DNA of 64,000 nucleotides from Mesobacillus foraminis (GCF_004340465.1 NZ_SLVV01000006.1:248001-312000); one strand, 5' to 3'. Shown: positions 16,518 to 25,840, numbered from the stretch's first letter. The notes: generated from the letters alone by a model not told the origin. Program-made: numbers and translations.

Positions 16518-18525
16518 TTCTCCTGCGAATAAAATTAAGATCTTATTGGTGGATGACCATCCAGAAAATCTGCTGGCATTAGAAGCCGTTCTTACTTCGC
16601 CCGACTATCATCTGGTTAGCGCAGCCTCGGGGAAAGAGGCTTTAAAATGTATGTTGAAACACGACTTTGCTGTTATTTTGCTTGATGTCCAAATGCCTGG
16701 TCTCAATGGATTTGAAACGGCCAGGCTGATCAAGGCAAGGGAAAAGACAAGGCATATTCCCATTATTTTTATCACCGCGATCAGCCAGGAGATGGAGCAT
16801 GTCCAGCAGGGATACGAAGCGGGAGCAATTGATTATATCTTCAAGCCTTTTCATTCAGAGACCCTGAAACAGAAAATTGACCAGTTTGTCCGGATTCATC
16901 AAAAGCATGAAGCGCATTTATTTCAGTCTGAGCAGGAACGGAAGCTTGAAATCAGAGAAATGAATAAAAAGCTGGATAAGGCTGCGCTTAATTTGCGCCG
17001 GAGTGAGGCGCTGGCCAGAGTAATCGGTGAAACAATCGTGGATACCATTCTTACCTTTGACGGGGAAGGTACGATTCTATCGGCCAATCCAGCAATAAAA
17101 ACGATGTTTGGCTATGAAGCAGAGGAATTGATCGGAAATCATGCTGTGATGCTTTTTCAGGAAGTTCAGGGCATCAAAGTGACTGAGTCTGCCGAAACAT
17201 TCTCATTTCTACAAGAAGAGTACATAGGCCAGGTCATAGAATCCACTGCCATGAGGAAGGATCGTACCCTATTCTACGCAGATGTTCTTTGCGGTAAAGC
17301 TGCTGTCGATGATCAGGACATTTTCGTTTGCACCGTCCGTGATGTAACACACCGGAAGCAGATGGAGGAGATGAAGAAGCAGAAATTCTCGGATATGGAA
17401 GCGATGGTGGAAAAACGGACCCTTGAGTTGATCAGAATGAATGAAAAATTGCAAAATGAGGTGGAGGAACGAAGGCGGATCAGCGATGATCTCACCGATT
17501 CGCAGGAAAGATTCCACAAAATCTTTGAGTCCAGTCCTTGCCTGATGGGAATTTTTTCGCAAAGGGACTTAACCTTCCTTGAAGTGAACACAAGCTGGAT
17601 GAACGTTACTGGCTACAGCTGCCAAGAATTAAAACAGCTGGGAATGGACGGGAAGAATTTTATTAATGAGGCAACAGAGGGCGGGATTGATTTTAATGAG
17701 ACAATCCGGAATCAGAGAGTCAGCTTCCGGACAAAAGATGGGGACCATCGCCATGGGCTGTTATCGACCGAATCCATTGATTTCCAGCCGGAACCATGCA
17801 CACTTGTCGTCTTGACAGATATCACTGAAACCGTCCAGCTGGAAAAAGGGATGTCCAGGTTGGACCAGTTAAATTTGATAGGAGAAATGGCAGCGGGCAT
17901 TGCCCATGAAATCAGGAATCCGATGACAACTGTACAAGGGTTTTTACAATTATCCAGAAATGACAGTGCGCATTTGTCACCTGAAATTACCGATGTTATG
18001 CTGGAGGAATTGAACAGGGCAAACTCGATCATAACGGAGTTTCTCAATTTGGCTAAAAATAAAGTTTCTATGAAGAAAAAGCAAAGCTTGAATGCAATTC
18101 TCGAGGCATTAGCTCCCTTGATCCAGGCGGAAGCGCTCCGCTCAAACAAGCGTCTGCAGCTTGAGCTTGAAACTTGTCCCTCTATCTTCCTGGATCAGAA
18201 GGAAATCCGCCAGCTGGTTCTGAATATCGCTCTGAACGGACTGGATGCGATGACTTCAAATGGGGTTCTCAGGATTAAGACCTATAGTGACAAACAGTTT
18301 GTTTTCCTGCAAATTATCGACCAGGGGCATGGAATCCGGCCTGAAGTCCTGCAAAAATTAGGGACTCCCTTCTTTACAACAAAAGAGGATGGAACAGGTT
18401 TGGGACTGGCTATTTGCTACAGTGTAGCCAAACGGCACCACGCGGAAATTGAGATCACCACCGGGAATGAGGGAACCGCCTTTACCATTCGGTTCGATCT
18501 CGAGCACAGCTTTGATCAATCCTAG
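16483..18525 (+). CDS. Receiver-PAS-PAS histidine kinase
   Basis: About 680 residues, cytosolic, with no membrane helix. The order is an N-terminal receiver (phospho-acceptor Asp in LLDVQMPGLNG), coiled coil, two PAS domains (near AIKTMFGYEAEELIG and SPCLMGIFSQRD), HisKA (AHEIRNPMTTVQGF) and HATPase (DQGHGI, GTGLGLAICYS), as in B. subtilis KinA/E-type cytoplasmic kinases. The ATG at 16483 has ACGGAGAA eight bases upstream; the ATG at 16459 is also in frame without a good site. It overlaps cheR by 35 bases, so translation is coupled. Its receiver could accept phosphate from the upstream hybrid kinase. Confidence 0.9.
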   Translation: MPQRDSIEKLNNSPANKIKILLVDDHPENLLALEAVLTSPDYHLVSAASGKEALKCMLKHDFAVILLDVQMPGLNGFETARLIKAREKTRHIPIIFITAISQEMEHVQQGYEAGAIDYIFKPFHSETLKQKIDQFVRIHQKHEAHLFQSEQERKLEIREMNKKLDKAALNLRRSEALARVIGETIVDTILTFDGEGTILSANPAIKTMFGYEAEELIGNHAVMLFQEVQGIKVTESAETFSFLQEEYIGQVIESTAMRKDRTLFYADVLCGKAAVDDQDIFVCTVRDVTHRKQMEEMKKQKFSDMEAMVEKRTLELIRMNEKLQNEVEERRRISDDLTDSQERFHKIFESSPCLMGIFSQRDLTFLEVNTSWMNVTGYSCQELKQLGMDGKNFINEATEGGIDFNETIRNQRVSFRTKDGDHRHGLLSTESIDFQPEPCTLVVLTDITETVQLEKGMSRLDQLNLIGEMAAGIAHEIRNPMTTVQGFLQLSRNDSAHLSPEITDVMLEELNRANSIITEFLNLAKNKVSMKKKQSLNAILEALAPLIQAEALRSNKRLQLELETCPSIFLDQKEIRQLVLNIALNGLDAMTSNGVLRIKTYSDKQFVFLQIIDQGHGIRPEVLQKLGTPFFTTKEDGTGLGLAICYSVAKRHHAEIEITTGNEGTAFTIRFDLEHSFDQS

Positions 18526-18556
18526 TTTGCGGCGGCCAAAGAAGGAAGGGGTATAC

Positions 18557-19507
18557 ATGCTAAAAAACCGGAAAATAATTTTTCTTCTCTTTGCAATGAT
18601 CTCTTTTATGATAATTGGTTCTATTTCACAATCCCGGGCAGATGAAAAGCCGAAAGTCACGATGGTGTTAAAAGACCTGGATACTCAATATTGGCAGATT
18701 TTAAAGGCGGGTGCGGAAAAAGGATTCAAGGACTTTGGCATTCAGGGGAAGATTGTTGCCACGAAGGCTGAGTCCTATTATGAACAGGGCAGGTCCCTGG
18801 AGGAAGAGTATGAATCCAATCCTGATGCTTTAATTCTTGCCCCGTATGATTCTACCATTGTCCCTGTATTGGAGCAGCTGCATGAGAAAAATGAAATACC
18901 AGTCGTGCTTGTGGATCAGAATGTTGCCTGGGACAGCAAAGCAGCCTTTATTGGAACAGATAATAGAGAATTGGGACAAAAGGCGGGGTCTCTATTAGCA
19001 TCGGAGCTCCAGCCCGGGAACAAGGTGGCTTTTATCGGCGGAGGGATGGAAACCCCTGTATTCAAAGAGCGGATCAGTGGGGCGCGAAGTTCTCTTGAAG
19101 ATGCAGGAATTATCATAGCAGCTGAATCCCTGGGTATCTATGATGATGAAAAAACAGTAAAAAAAGAAATGACCAAGGTAGTAACCAAACATCCGGATAT
19201 TAAAGGGGTCATCGCCACGCATGATCTTGTCGCCATCCAGGCAATCGAGGCGTTGGAGGAGAATGGAGTCTCCATACCGGTTATTGGCGCAGATGGGATA
19301 ACCGACATGCTGGAGTTGATAGAGGAAGGGAAGATATCCGGCACCGTTGCTCAAAACCCTTTTGATATGGGCTATCTTAGCGTTGAGATGGCTGCAAAAG
19401 CGATAAAAGGAGAGACTGTGGAGGAATTCGTGGATACTGGCGTGGATATTATCATTAAAGAAAATGTCCGGCAAAGACTTGATTTCCTGAATAAGCGGTT
19501 AAAGTAA
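18557..19507 (+). CDS. Periplasmic-type sugar-binding protein without transporter
   Basis: A 316-residue substrate-binding protein of the ribose/galactose type (Peripla_BP_4): VLKDLDTQYWQILKAGAEKG, DALILAPYDST, IPVVLVDQN, FIGTDNRELGQ and GVIATHDLVAIQAIEAL. The hydrophobic N-terminus (about 7-24) ends in SQSRA, a signal peptide or anchor without a lipobox cysteine. No ABC permease or ATPase gene is near. It closes the kinase-CheR-kinase operon (31 bases after the second kinase), so a sensory role presenting ligand to the hybrid kinase is likely, like LuxP or TorT systems. Start ATG 18557 follows GAAGGAAGGGG. Confidence 0.88.
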   Translation: MLKNRKIIFLLFAMISFMIIGSISQSRADEKPKVTMVLKDLDTQYWQILKAGAEKGFKDFGIQGKIVATKAESYYEQGRSLEEEYESNPDALILAPYDSTIVPVLEQLHEKNEIPVVLVDQNVAWDSKAAFIGTDNRELGQKAGSLLASELQPGNKVAFIGGGMETPVFKERISGARSSLEDAGIIIAAESLGIYDDEKTVKKEMTKVVTKHPDIKGVIATHDLVAIQAIEALEENGVSIPVIGADGITDMLELIEEGKISGTVAQNPFDMGYLSVEMAAKAIKGETVEEFVDTGVDIIIKENVRQRLDFLNKRLK

Positions 19508-19710
19508 GAGACAAATGCTGTTGGTATGGCAATCCATATAGGATCCTGGCTTGTTTGAACCTGCATTCCTGCGATTTCTCCGGTCCCCAGGATCATGGAT
19601 ATGTGCTTCAGATCCATTGAACGTGGGCGCAAGTATGGTCCGAATGTGCAGTTCAATGACAATAGGCAACAAAAAACGCCTGAGTTTCTCCCGGCAAACG
19701 AACATTTTGA

Positions 19711-20445
19711 TTAACCAAAATGCTGAATTAAAAACAGCATTGAAATTAAACCCAGTACAAATGAGTACGTCGGAAATTGTTCTTCTTCGCCTTCCTGGCT
19801 GTCAGGAATCAGCTCCTTATAAATAACAAAAAGCATGGCGCCGGCTGCAAAGCTAAGTCCATAAGGGACCAGACCATGCACATAGGAAGCAAGGAAATAA
19901 CCGATTGCTGCGGTGATTATTTCTACTGCACCAGTCAAGGTTGCAATAAGCAATGCCTTTAATTTTGGGATCTTCTGATTAAGAAGATAAAGCCCTACAA
20001 GGAAGCCCTCTGGAGCGTTTTGAAGACCAATCGCCAAAGCAATAATGCCCCCTAGGTTTTCCTGGCCTGACCCGTAGCTCACACCAACCGACAATCCTTC
20101 CGGAAGGTTATGCAAGGTAATGGCAATGATAATAATCAATGTTTTTTTATCAATCTTAGTATTGAATTTTCTGCTTTCCAGGTCCAGGCCGGATGTCCTG
20201 GATTCGATTACATTTAAAACAAAGGTCCCCAGCAACAAGCCAAGTGACAAGATGAATAGATTGGAAGAATCCAGTGCTTCCGGGATCAGGCTGAAAGTAG
20301 TAGCGGCGATCATGATTCCTGAGGCATAGCCAAGCAGAACATCTTTCATCCTGGTTGAAACCTGTTTTAAGAAGAGGACGGGAATAGCTCCGATCCCTGT
20401 TGCCATTGCAGACACAATGATTCCCCAAAAAGCTCCCTGCATCAT
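19711..20445 (-). CDS. ZIP-family metal transporter
   Basis: About 244 residues with eight predicted helices. The two ZIP signature helices are present, HNLPEGLSVGV in helix 4 and QNAPEGFLVGL in helix 5. They carry the His and Glu residues that bind zinc, iron or manganese in ZupT/GufA-like proteins. The cytoplasmic loop between helices 3 and 4 holds ESRTSGLDLES rather than a His-rich stretch. GAGGAAGG just upstream points to ATG at 20445 or 20442, so the 18 residues further upstream in this frame are probably not translated. It is convergent with the signalling operon and a single gene. Confidence 0.88.
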   Translation of the reverse strand: MMQGAFWGIIVSAMATGIGAIPVLFLKQVSTRMKDVLLGYASGIMIAATTFSLIPEALDSSNLFILSLGLLLGTFVLNVIESRTSGLDLESRKFNTKIDKKTLIIIIAITLHNLPEGLSVGVSYGSGQENLGGIIALAIGLQNAPEGFLVGLYLLNQKIPKLKALLIATLTGAVEIITAAIGYFLASYVHGLVPYGLSFAAGAMLFVIYKELIPDSQEGEEEQFPTYSFVLGLISMLFLIQHFG

Positions 20446-20703
20446 TTTACCTTCCTCATATGATTTTTCTGTCAAACAGATAGATTCCTTATTCCCCAAG
20501 AACTCATTCGATACACTTCTAATTTCCTGTCATGCTGTCATACTGAGGGTTTTATTGATGAATCGGCAAGCAGTTCCGAAGGCAGCCCGATAGATTGAAA
20601 AAATCCTTCCAGATGACGGAAGCAAAAGGACCAGCCTTGCCAAAAGGACAGCTTTTTTTGTGCAATTTTTTCCTTTGAGCAACGGAAAAAGATTGTGTAC
20701 ATA

Positions 20704-20717
20704 TGTAAGCGCTTCCA
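20704..20717 (+). promoter_or_regulatory. cre-like catabolite repression site of the PTS operon
   Basis: TGTAAGCGCTTCCA matches the CcpA operator consensus TGWAANCGNTNWCA at all fixed positions but one. A weak promoter (TTGAGC, 17 bases, TACATA) sits just upstream, so CcpA bound here would block the PTS operon when glucose is present. Confidence 0.68.
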
Positions 20718-20770
20718 ACATACATATGAACTACTTCAAGATAAATAAAGAGGATGAAGGGGGAAATGGG

Positions 20771-21076
20771 TTGAATATTTTATTATGCTGTGCTGCCGGG
20801 ATGTCTACAAGTCTACTGGTGACAAAAATGGAAAAAAGTGCGGCTGAGGAAGGGCTGGAAATGAGTATTTGGGCGGTCCCTGGTGAGGCTGTTAGGAATC
20901 ATATCGATAAGGCGGATGTTTTGCTGGTTGGTCCGCAGGTCCGCTATATGCTGCCGCAGTTAAAAAAGCTGGGCGAGACCAGGGGCATTCCTGTCGATGT
21001 CATCAACACCGTACATTATGGAACCTGCAATGGAGCCGAGGTTTTAAAATTTGCCAGGCAGCTGGTCACCAAATAA
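20771..21076 (+). CDS. PTS IIB subunit, lactose/cellobiose family
   Basis: A 101-residue cytosolic phosphocarrier. The phosphorylated Cys7 lies in the classic [10 protein letters not shown] loop, and the end [15 protein letters not shown] is typical. It takes phosphate from IIA and passes it to the sugar entering through IIC. I chose TTG 20771 because AAGGGGGAAATG lies just upstream and the protein then begins with the family's first beta strand; the open frame runs 37 codons further upstream without support. It is the first gene of the IIB-IIC-ChbG-IIA operon under the cre site. Confidence 0.9.
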   Translation: MNILLCCAAGMSTSLLVTKMEKSAAEEGLEMSIWAVPGEAVRNHIDKADVLLVGPQVRYMLPQLKKLGETRGIPVDVINTVHYGTCNGAEVLKFARQLVTK

Positions 21077-21090
21077 GGGAGCGATGAAGG

Positions 21091-22410
21091 ATGAGCAAAT
21101 TAAATAACATCTTGGAAAACAGGGTTATGCCGGTAGCCGGACGGATTGCAGGGCAGCGCCACTTGCAGGCGCTGCGCGATGGACTTATATTGACCATGCC
21201 TCTAATCATTGTCGGGTCACTGTTCTTGATACTCGGATTTCTTCCTATTCCCGGCTATGAGGATTTCATGGCCCGAACCTTTGGGGATGCCTGGCTGACC
21301 AAATTATTGTATCCTGTAGGAGCAACCTTTGATATTATGGCCCTCATTGCCGGTTTTGGCATTGCTTACCGGCTTGCAGAAAAATATGAAGTAGATGCCT
21401 TGTCTGCCGGGGCGATTTCGGTTGCAGCCTTCCTGCTGGCAACCCCATACCAGGTTTCCTTTTTGGCGGAAGGCGCATCGGAAGCCGTTATGGTCGGCGG
21501 AGCTATTCCGGTTGCTCTTATGGGCAGCAAGGGATTGTTTGTCGCCATGTTAATTGCGATGATATCAACAGAGATTTATCGGTTTTTCATTCAGAAGAAC
21601 ATTGTCTTCAAAATGCCTGATGGAGTGCCGCCAGCTGTAAGCAAATCATTTATTGCACTGATTCCAGGGTTTGTGGTTATTACCGTAATATGGCTGTTTC
21701 GGCTGCTGGTGGAACAGACTGACTTTGAAAGCCTTCACAATATTGTCGGCATCATTCTGGGAAAGCCGCTTGGGGTTCTCGGCGGAAGCCTGATTGGAAG
21801 CCTTGTCGCTGTTTTCCTGGTCCAATTGCTCTGGTCCTGCGGACTTCACGGTGCTTCAATTGTCGGCGGAGTAATGGGTCCAATCTGGCTTGCCTCCATG
21901 GATGTAAACCGGATTGCCTTCCAGGATGGGGCTTCGGACCTGCCGAATATCTTTACCCAGCAATTCTTTGATATCTTTGTTTATATCGGCGGATCCGGCG
22001 CCACACTGGCCCTTGTTGTCGCCATGATTTTACGGGCACGTAGCCAGCAAATGAAACAGCTGGGCCGATTGGCAATAGGACCTGGACTATTTAATATTAA
22101 TGAACCTATTACGTTCGGAATGCCGGTTGTCATGAATCCGCTCATGATCGTCCCTTTTGTTCTTGCGCCGCTGGCAACGGTCATCATTACTTATATTGCA
22201 ATGTCCACTGGACTAGTCGCAAGACCTGCGGGGATTGCGGTACCCTGGACGATGCCGCCAATTATCGGAGGCTACCTGGCAACAGGCGGGAAAATATCTG
22301 GGGCGGTTCTTCAGCTGGTCAACTTTTTGGCAGCGTTTGCAATCTATTATCCTTTCTTTAAAATATGGGATAAACAAAAATATGCGGAGGAACAAGGTAC
22401 GGCAAAATAA
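21091..22410 (+). CDS. PTS IIC subunit, lactose/cellobiose family
   Basis: A 439-residue membrane permease with about ten helices. The conserved loop near GLFNINEPITFGMPVVMNP (about residues 330-350) is the hallmark of the family and includes the NEP motif that binds the disaccharide. It starts 14 bases after the IIB gene. With the deacetylase next door, the likely sugars are chitobiose, cellobiose or a related beta-glucoside. Confidence 0.93.
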   Translation: MSKLNNILENRVMPVAGRIAGQRHLQALRDGLILTMPLIIVGSLFLILGFLPIPGYEDFMARTFGDAWLTKLLYPVGATFDIMALIAGFGIAYRLAEKYEVDALSAGAISVAAFLLATPYQVSFLAEGASEAVMVGGAIPVALMGSKGLFVAMLIAMISTEIYRFFIQKNIVFKMPDGVPPAVSKSFIALIPGFVVITVIWLFRLLVEQTDFESLHNIVGIILGKPLGVLGGSLIGSLVAVFLVQLLWSCGLHGASIVGGVMGPIWLASMDVNRIAFQDGASDLPNIFTQQFFDIFVYIGGSGATLALVVAMILRARSQQMKQLGRLAIGPGLFNINEPITFGMPVVMNPLMIVPFVLAPLATVIITYIAMSTGLVARPAGIAVPWTMPPIIGGYLATGGKISGAVLQLVNFLAAFAIYYPFFKIWDKQKYAEEQGTAK

Positions 22411-22431
22411 AGGATTTGCAGGAGGATTCGT

Positions 22432-23193
22432 ATGACAAAACTAGTAATCAACGCAGATGATTTTGGCTACTCAAAAGGGGTTAATCTAGGAATCATTGAA
22501 GCTTTTAAAAATGGTGTAGTTACTTCTGCCACGATGATGGTCAATATGCCTGGAGCTGCGCACGCCGCAGCTCTGGCTTTAGAGAACCCGGGACTTGGCA
22601 TAGGCATCCACCTTGTCCTGGATTGCGGCTCTCCGGTAAATTCGGACGTTCCCTCCCTTGTCGATGAAAGAGGCGCCTTTCATAAAGCCGAGAAACTTGT
22701 TCAGCTCGCTGATTTGGCAGACGTCGAAAAAGAGATCCAAAGCCAGATTGAAAGGTTTCATTCATTCGGCTTAGATCCAACACATATCGACAGCCATCAT
22801 CACCTACATGGGCATGAGCGGTTTTATTCCCTTGTTGAAAAGATCGCTCAATTTTATCAGCTGCCGATCCGGAAAGTGACTGGGGAATCCAAATGTTCCA
22901 GGTCTGTCCATATTCAAACAGTTGAAGGCTTTATCCATGAGTTTTACGGGAATGAATTAACAACAGGCTTCCTGCTGGATTTACTAGATCAAGCCTCTTC
23001 CTTTAAAACCGCAGAATTGATGTGCCATCCTGCTTTCATTGATGAACCATTGCTGACAGGAAGCTCCTATGCTCTCCCGCGTGTTAGGGAACTGGCTGTA
23101 TTGACCGACCCGGACGTCGCAAGAGCCATCGAGGAAAAAGAAATTCAGCTCGTTACATATAGAGAAGTGTTTGATCAAAATGATGCTTTTTAA
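22432..23193 (+). CDS. ChbG/YdjC-type carbohydrate deacetylase
   Basis: A 253-residue enzyme of the YdjC/ChbG family, which removes one acetyl group from chitobiose or chitobiose-6-phosphate. The metal site is intact: NADDFGYS at the N-terminus supplies Asp residues, and IDSHHHLHGH (about 119-128) supplies the histidines. MCHPAF near residue 200 completes the pocket. RBS GGAGGATT precedes ATG 22432. The gene's place between IIC and IIA argues that the operon handles N-acetylated disaccharides. Confidence 0.92.
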   Translation: MTKLVINADDFGYSKGVNLGIIEAFKNGVVTSATMMVNMPGAAHAAALALENPGLGIGIHLVLDCGSPVNSDVPSLVDERGAFHKAEKLVQLADLADVEKEIQSQIERFHSFGLDPTHIDSHHHLHGHERFYSLVEKIAQFYQLPIRKVTGESKCSRSVHIQTVEGFIHEFYGNELTTGFLLDLLDQASSFKTAELMCHPAFIDEPLLTGSSYALPRVRELAVLTDPDVARAIEEKEIQLVTYREVFDQNDAF

Positions 23194-23204
23194 GGGAGGA
23201 CTCC

Positions 23205-23519
23205 ATGGGCGATCAAGAACAAATTGTCTTTCAACTGATACTTTTTGGCGGAAATGGCAGAAGCGCAGCGCTTGAAGCGGTTGCTGCAGCAAAACAGGGG
23301 GATTTTAATATAGCCAGGGAAAAGCTTCAGAAAGCGGCAGACGAACTGAACGAAGCCCATAAGCTTCAAAGCTCGCTGATCCAGGCTGAGGTGCGTGGGG
23401 ATAGCAGCCCGGTGTCACTGTTAATGGTTCACGCTCAGGACCACTTAATGAATGCACTGACAATAAAGGAACTGGCTGCGGAATTTGTAGATTTATATGA
23501 AACATTAAATAATCGTTGA
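23205..23519 (+). CDS. PTS IIA subunit, lactose/cellobiose family
   Basis: A 104-residue trimeric helical phosphocarrier. The phosphorylated histidine is His76 in VHAQDHLM; the Asp-His pair after it is the metal-binding end of the family. It accepts phosphate from HPr and hands it to IIB. It starts 11 bases after the deacetylase gene with GGGAGG upstream, and is the last intact gene of the operon. Confidence 0.92.
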   Translation: MGDQEQIVFQLILFGGNGRSAALEAVAAAKQGDFNIAREKLQKAADELNEAHKLQSSLIQAEVRGDSSPVSLLMVHAQDHLMNALTIKELAAEFVDLYETLNNR

Positions 23520-23547
23520 GCAGGTAGGGTGACAGGGTGGGGGGAAA

Positions 23548-24040
23548 CTCAAAGCTGCTGTCATTGGGGGAGGCTCAAGCTTTACCCCGGAACTGGTTGC
23601 TGTGCGGCTAATCACTTCGATTGACAATGAGCCAATGAAGGGGGATATTCAGCCTGTCAATACTATGAATTGCGGAGCCTCTGCCAGCATACCGTATAGG
23701 CTAGCAGTCGAACTAAGTTGTATCATTACGAAAGAAGGAACAAGTCAGACAAGGTTGGTGAACTGCCATTGCCAGTAAAGGGGGATTTCATCAAACCAAA
23801 TTCTTTAAAAGAGTTGCCGCAGAAGCACCAGTTATGGGGGAACATGCCAATGCTCTCCTGGCGCCTACCATCAATCCGCCTATTCTTTCAGCGCACAAAG
23901 AGATTTGCCAAAGTTTTTTTAAAAGCCAGAGGCCGAAAAGGGCGAACATTAAGGGTTTCTCAACAGCATTTTTTTCTTTTCCAGCAGATTATCTGAAAAA
24001 ATGGTTGCATTCATCCTCAATAACTGACAGAATCAGGTGA
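23548..24040 (+). pseudogene. Remnant of a GH4 6-phospho-beta-glucosidase
   Basis: The plus strand encodes AAVIGGGSSFTPELV, the NAD-binding N-terminus of family 4 glycosidases (LicH/CelF). It is joined directly to GDIQPVNTMNCGA and LAVELSCIITKEG, which belong near the C-terminus. After a frameshift come VGELPLPVKG, then another frame gives RVAAEAPVMGEHANALLAPT and INPPILSAHKEICQ. So about two thirds of the gene is deleted, at least two frameshifts are present, and no in-frame start codon remains. It follows the IIA gene directly and would have hydrolysed the phospho-disaccharide made by this PTS. Confidence 0.85.
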
Positions 24041-24071
24041 TAAGAAAGAAAAGAATGCGCAGGTGATTATA

Positions 24072-24461
24072 ATGATTGAAATTAAAACTTCGGAACTAAG
24101 TGACGGTGAGTTCAATAGAGGAGTGTTCGCCACACAAGATATAGCAAAAGGTGAATTGATCCATGAAGCCCCGGTTATTTCTTATCCGAACAGCGAGCAT
24201 GTTCACATTGAGAAAACTCTTCTTGCTGATTATGCGTTTGAGTATGGAATAAACCACACCGCTATTCTCTTGGGCTATGGCATGCTGTTTAACCATTCGT
24301 ACAAACCTAATGCCACATATGAAATTAACTTTCCGAATCATACGTTTGATTTTTATGCCTATCGGGATATAAAAGCCGGGGAAGAGATCCTGATCAACTA
24401 TAATGGCGATGTAGATGACAACGATCCCCTCTGGTTTAATAAGGACGATAAAACGGAATAA
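24072..24461 (+). CDS. Stand-alone SET-domain protein
   Basis: A 129-residue minimal SET domain: GEFNRGVFATQDIAKGELI at the N-terminus, then MLFNHSYKPNATYEI (the NH-x-C/P region that binds S-adenosylmethionine) and the end YRDIKAGEEILINYNGD with the catalytic tyrosine. SET proteins methylate lysines, mostly in eukaryotes; small bacterial versions lack pre- and post-SET parts and their targets are mostly unknown. ATG 24072 has AGGTGAT six bases upstream; a GTG at 24063 overlaps that site. It is a single gene with a terminator. Confidence 0.85.
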   Translation: MIEIKTSELSDGEFNRGVFATQDIAKGELIHEAPVISYPNSEHVHIEKTLLADYAFEYGINHTAILLGYGMLFNHSYKPNATYEINFPNHTFDFYAYRDIKAGEEILINYNGDVDDNDPLWFNKDDKTE

Positions 24462-24508
24462 GCAGGAAGGGCAAAAGGGGCCATTTCCGCTCTCTTAGTC
24501 CGATTGGA

Positions 24509-24535
24509 GGCATTCGAAATAAGAATGCCTTTTTT
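24509..24535 (+). terminator. Terminator after the SET-domain gene
   Basis: GGCATTC (24509-24515) and GAATGCC (24523-24529) form a 7-bp stem followed by six T. Confidence 0.8.
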
Positions 24536-24683
24536 CTATAACCATTTGTCACAAACCATTATAGGGGCAAAGTTTCTTTCACTAATATTACAGATATTAA
24601 ATTTTAACAGAAAGAGAACGCGCCGAACAGATGTATGATACAATGGTTAAAAAGAAAGCGTTATTTTGGGGGACCTGGATGCA

Positions 24684-24896
24684 ATGAAAACCATGGCTGA
24701 AGTTATCAAGACCCTTGAGAACTTGATCTATTACCGGGACGTTGAAATCATTCACAATATCAATGATATTTCTCTATCCTATTGTGATAAAGTAAAGGCA
24801 TTTGTTCTAAAAAATATGAACAGCGGCGAAATTCAACAGTATGCGGATATTCAGACTTGTTCACAGGTTTTGGCAAAGCTATTAAATATATCTTAA
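24684..24896 (+). CDS. Small hypothetical protein
   Basis: About 70 residues, soluble, with no recognised domain. It begins MKTMAEVIKTLENLIYY and is mostly helical, with three cysteines, two of them in the C-terminal half. ATG 24684 follows GGGGGACC at a spacing of ten; the frame opens with a TTG at 24666 that is less likely. A TGATACAAT -10-like element lies about 40 bases upstream and a terminator follows, so it is probably a real monocistronic gene. No function is assigned. Confidence 0.6.
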   Translation: MKTMAEVIKTLENLIYYRDVEIIHNINDISLSYCDKVKAFVLKNMNSGEIQQYADIQTCSQVLAKLLNIS

Positions 24897-24923
24897 GGAA
24901 GTCGCCAAATCAGCGGCTTTTTT
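24897..24923 (+). terminator. Terminator after the small hypothetical gene
   Basis: AGTCGC and GCGGCT pair (six pairs with one wobble) around a short loop, followed by seven T, immediately after the stop codon. Confidence 0.7.
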
Positions 24924-25840
24924 TGTTGGATCTTTTAGTCTTTTATTGTGATTGAGCCGAACGATCGGAGGAAAGGTGAAAAAGGAGTTTTTGCGCCTGA
25001 AAAGCGTGATATCAGGAGGCTTAAGAACCTTGCATAGTAGCGAAATGACGATAGATAAAGATTAACAGGTCATCTTAGAAGCTCAGGCAATGACCTACAT
25101 TCACAAAAATGGCATCAGTAAAAGTGCAAACACCTTTTACAGTGCCGTAGCTATGGTTACCCGTTTGGGCTGGAGTCTGTTATGAATTATCCTGCTGTAT
25201 GAACGAGCATAAAAACTTAATTTCTGAAAGGATTACATCCTGGACGGCTTTGTTTTTACAAAGTTTATAATCATTTATTAATCTTCCAATTTCCTTTAGG
25301 AACAAGAGGCATTCAACATGATCCAGCTGTTTTTTATGGTCTATTAGCATACAATGTTCCTCCGCCTCAATTTATTTACACTGCAGGGACATGAATTAAT
25401 TACAGTATAGGGCAAACGAGTCAGGTTGGGCTGTTTATTTTATGGAGAATTGATGTCTAAATGACCAAGGGTCTTTTTCTTTGATGGCTCAAGACTTTTC
25501 CCCGGTCGGTTATTTTCAAAAAGGAAATCCTTGAGAATGACGCGCAGGGGTAGACCAAAAGCTGGAGAGAAAAAATTTCGAGTGTAATACTACATGATAA
25601 CCTTCTGAGTAAAATAAAAAGCATTCTATTCATATAGGATGCTTTTCATGAAATGTAATTCTGTTATCGGTTCATGCGTGCAGTGAAATCGTGAGCCACT
25701 GACCAGTAATTTAAGAGCATCATAATGATCCAGAAACCTAGAGCCCCTCGTTGTTAAATCGAGTTTTTACTTTGTATCAAAAGTCTCAGCATTAGGGAGG
25801 AAGCTCTAATTTCATTATTATGGCTTAGGGGTTAACAAAA
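24924..25840. other. Gene-poor region, possible gene remains
   Basis: About 900 bases without a gene I can support. Small frames at 25090-25185 (plus) and 25664-25723 (minus, hydrophobic then VAHDFTARMNR) lack ribosome binding sites and may be decayed gene ends. A hairpin at 25617-25650 (AAAAGCAT against ATGCTTTT with a partly paired centre) can act as a terminator, most likely for the small peptide gene to its right on the minus strand. Confidence 0.4.

Noticed and set aside
20660-20770. 37-codon N-terminal extension of PTS IIB
   Set aside because: It would run over the cre site and promoter. The TTG at 20771 has a good ribosome binding site and begins the conserved fold.
25090-25185. 31-codon frame in the gene-poor region
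   Set aside because: There is no ribosome binding site and no recognisable family. It may be a gene remnant but I cannot support it.
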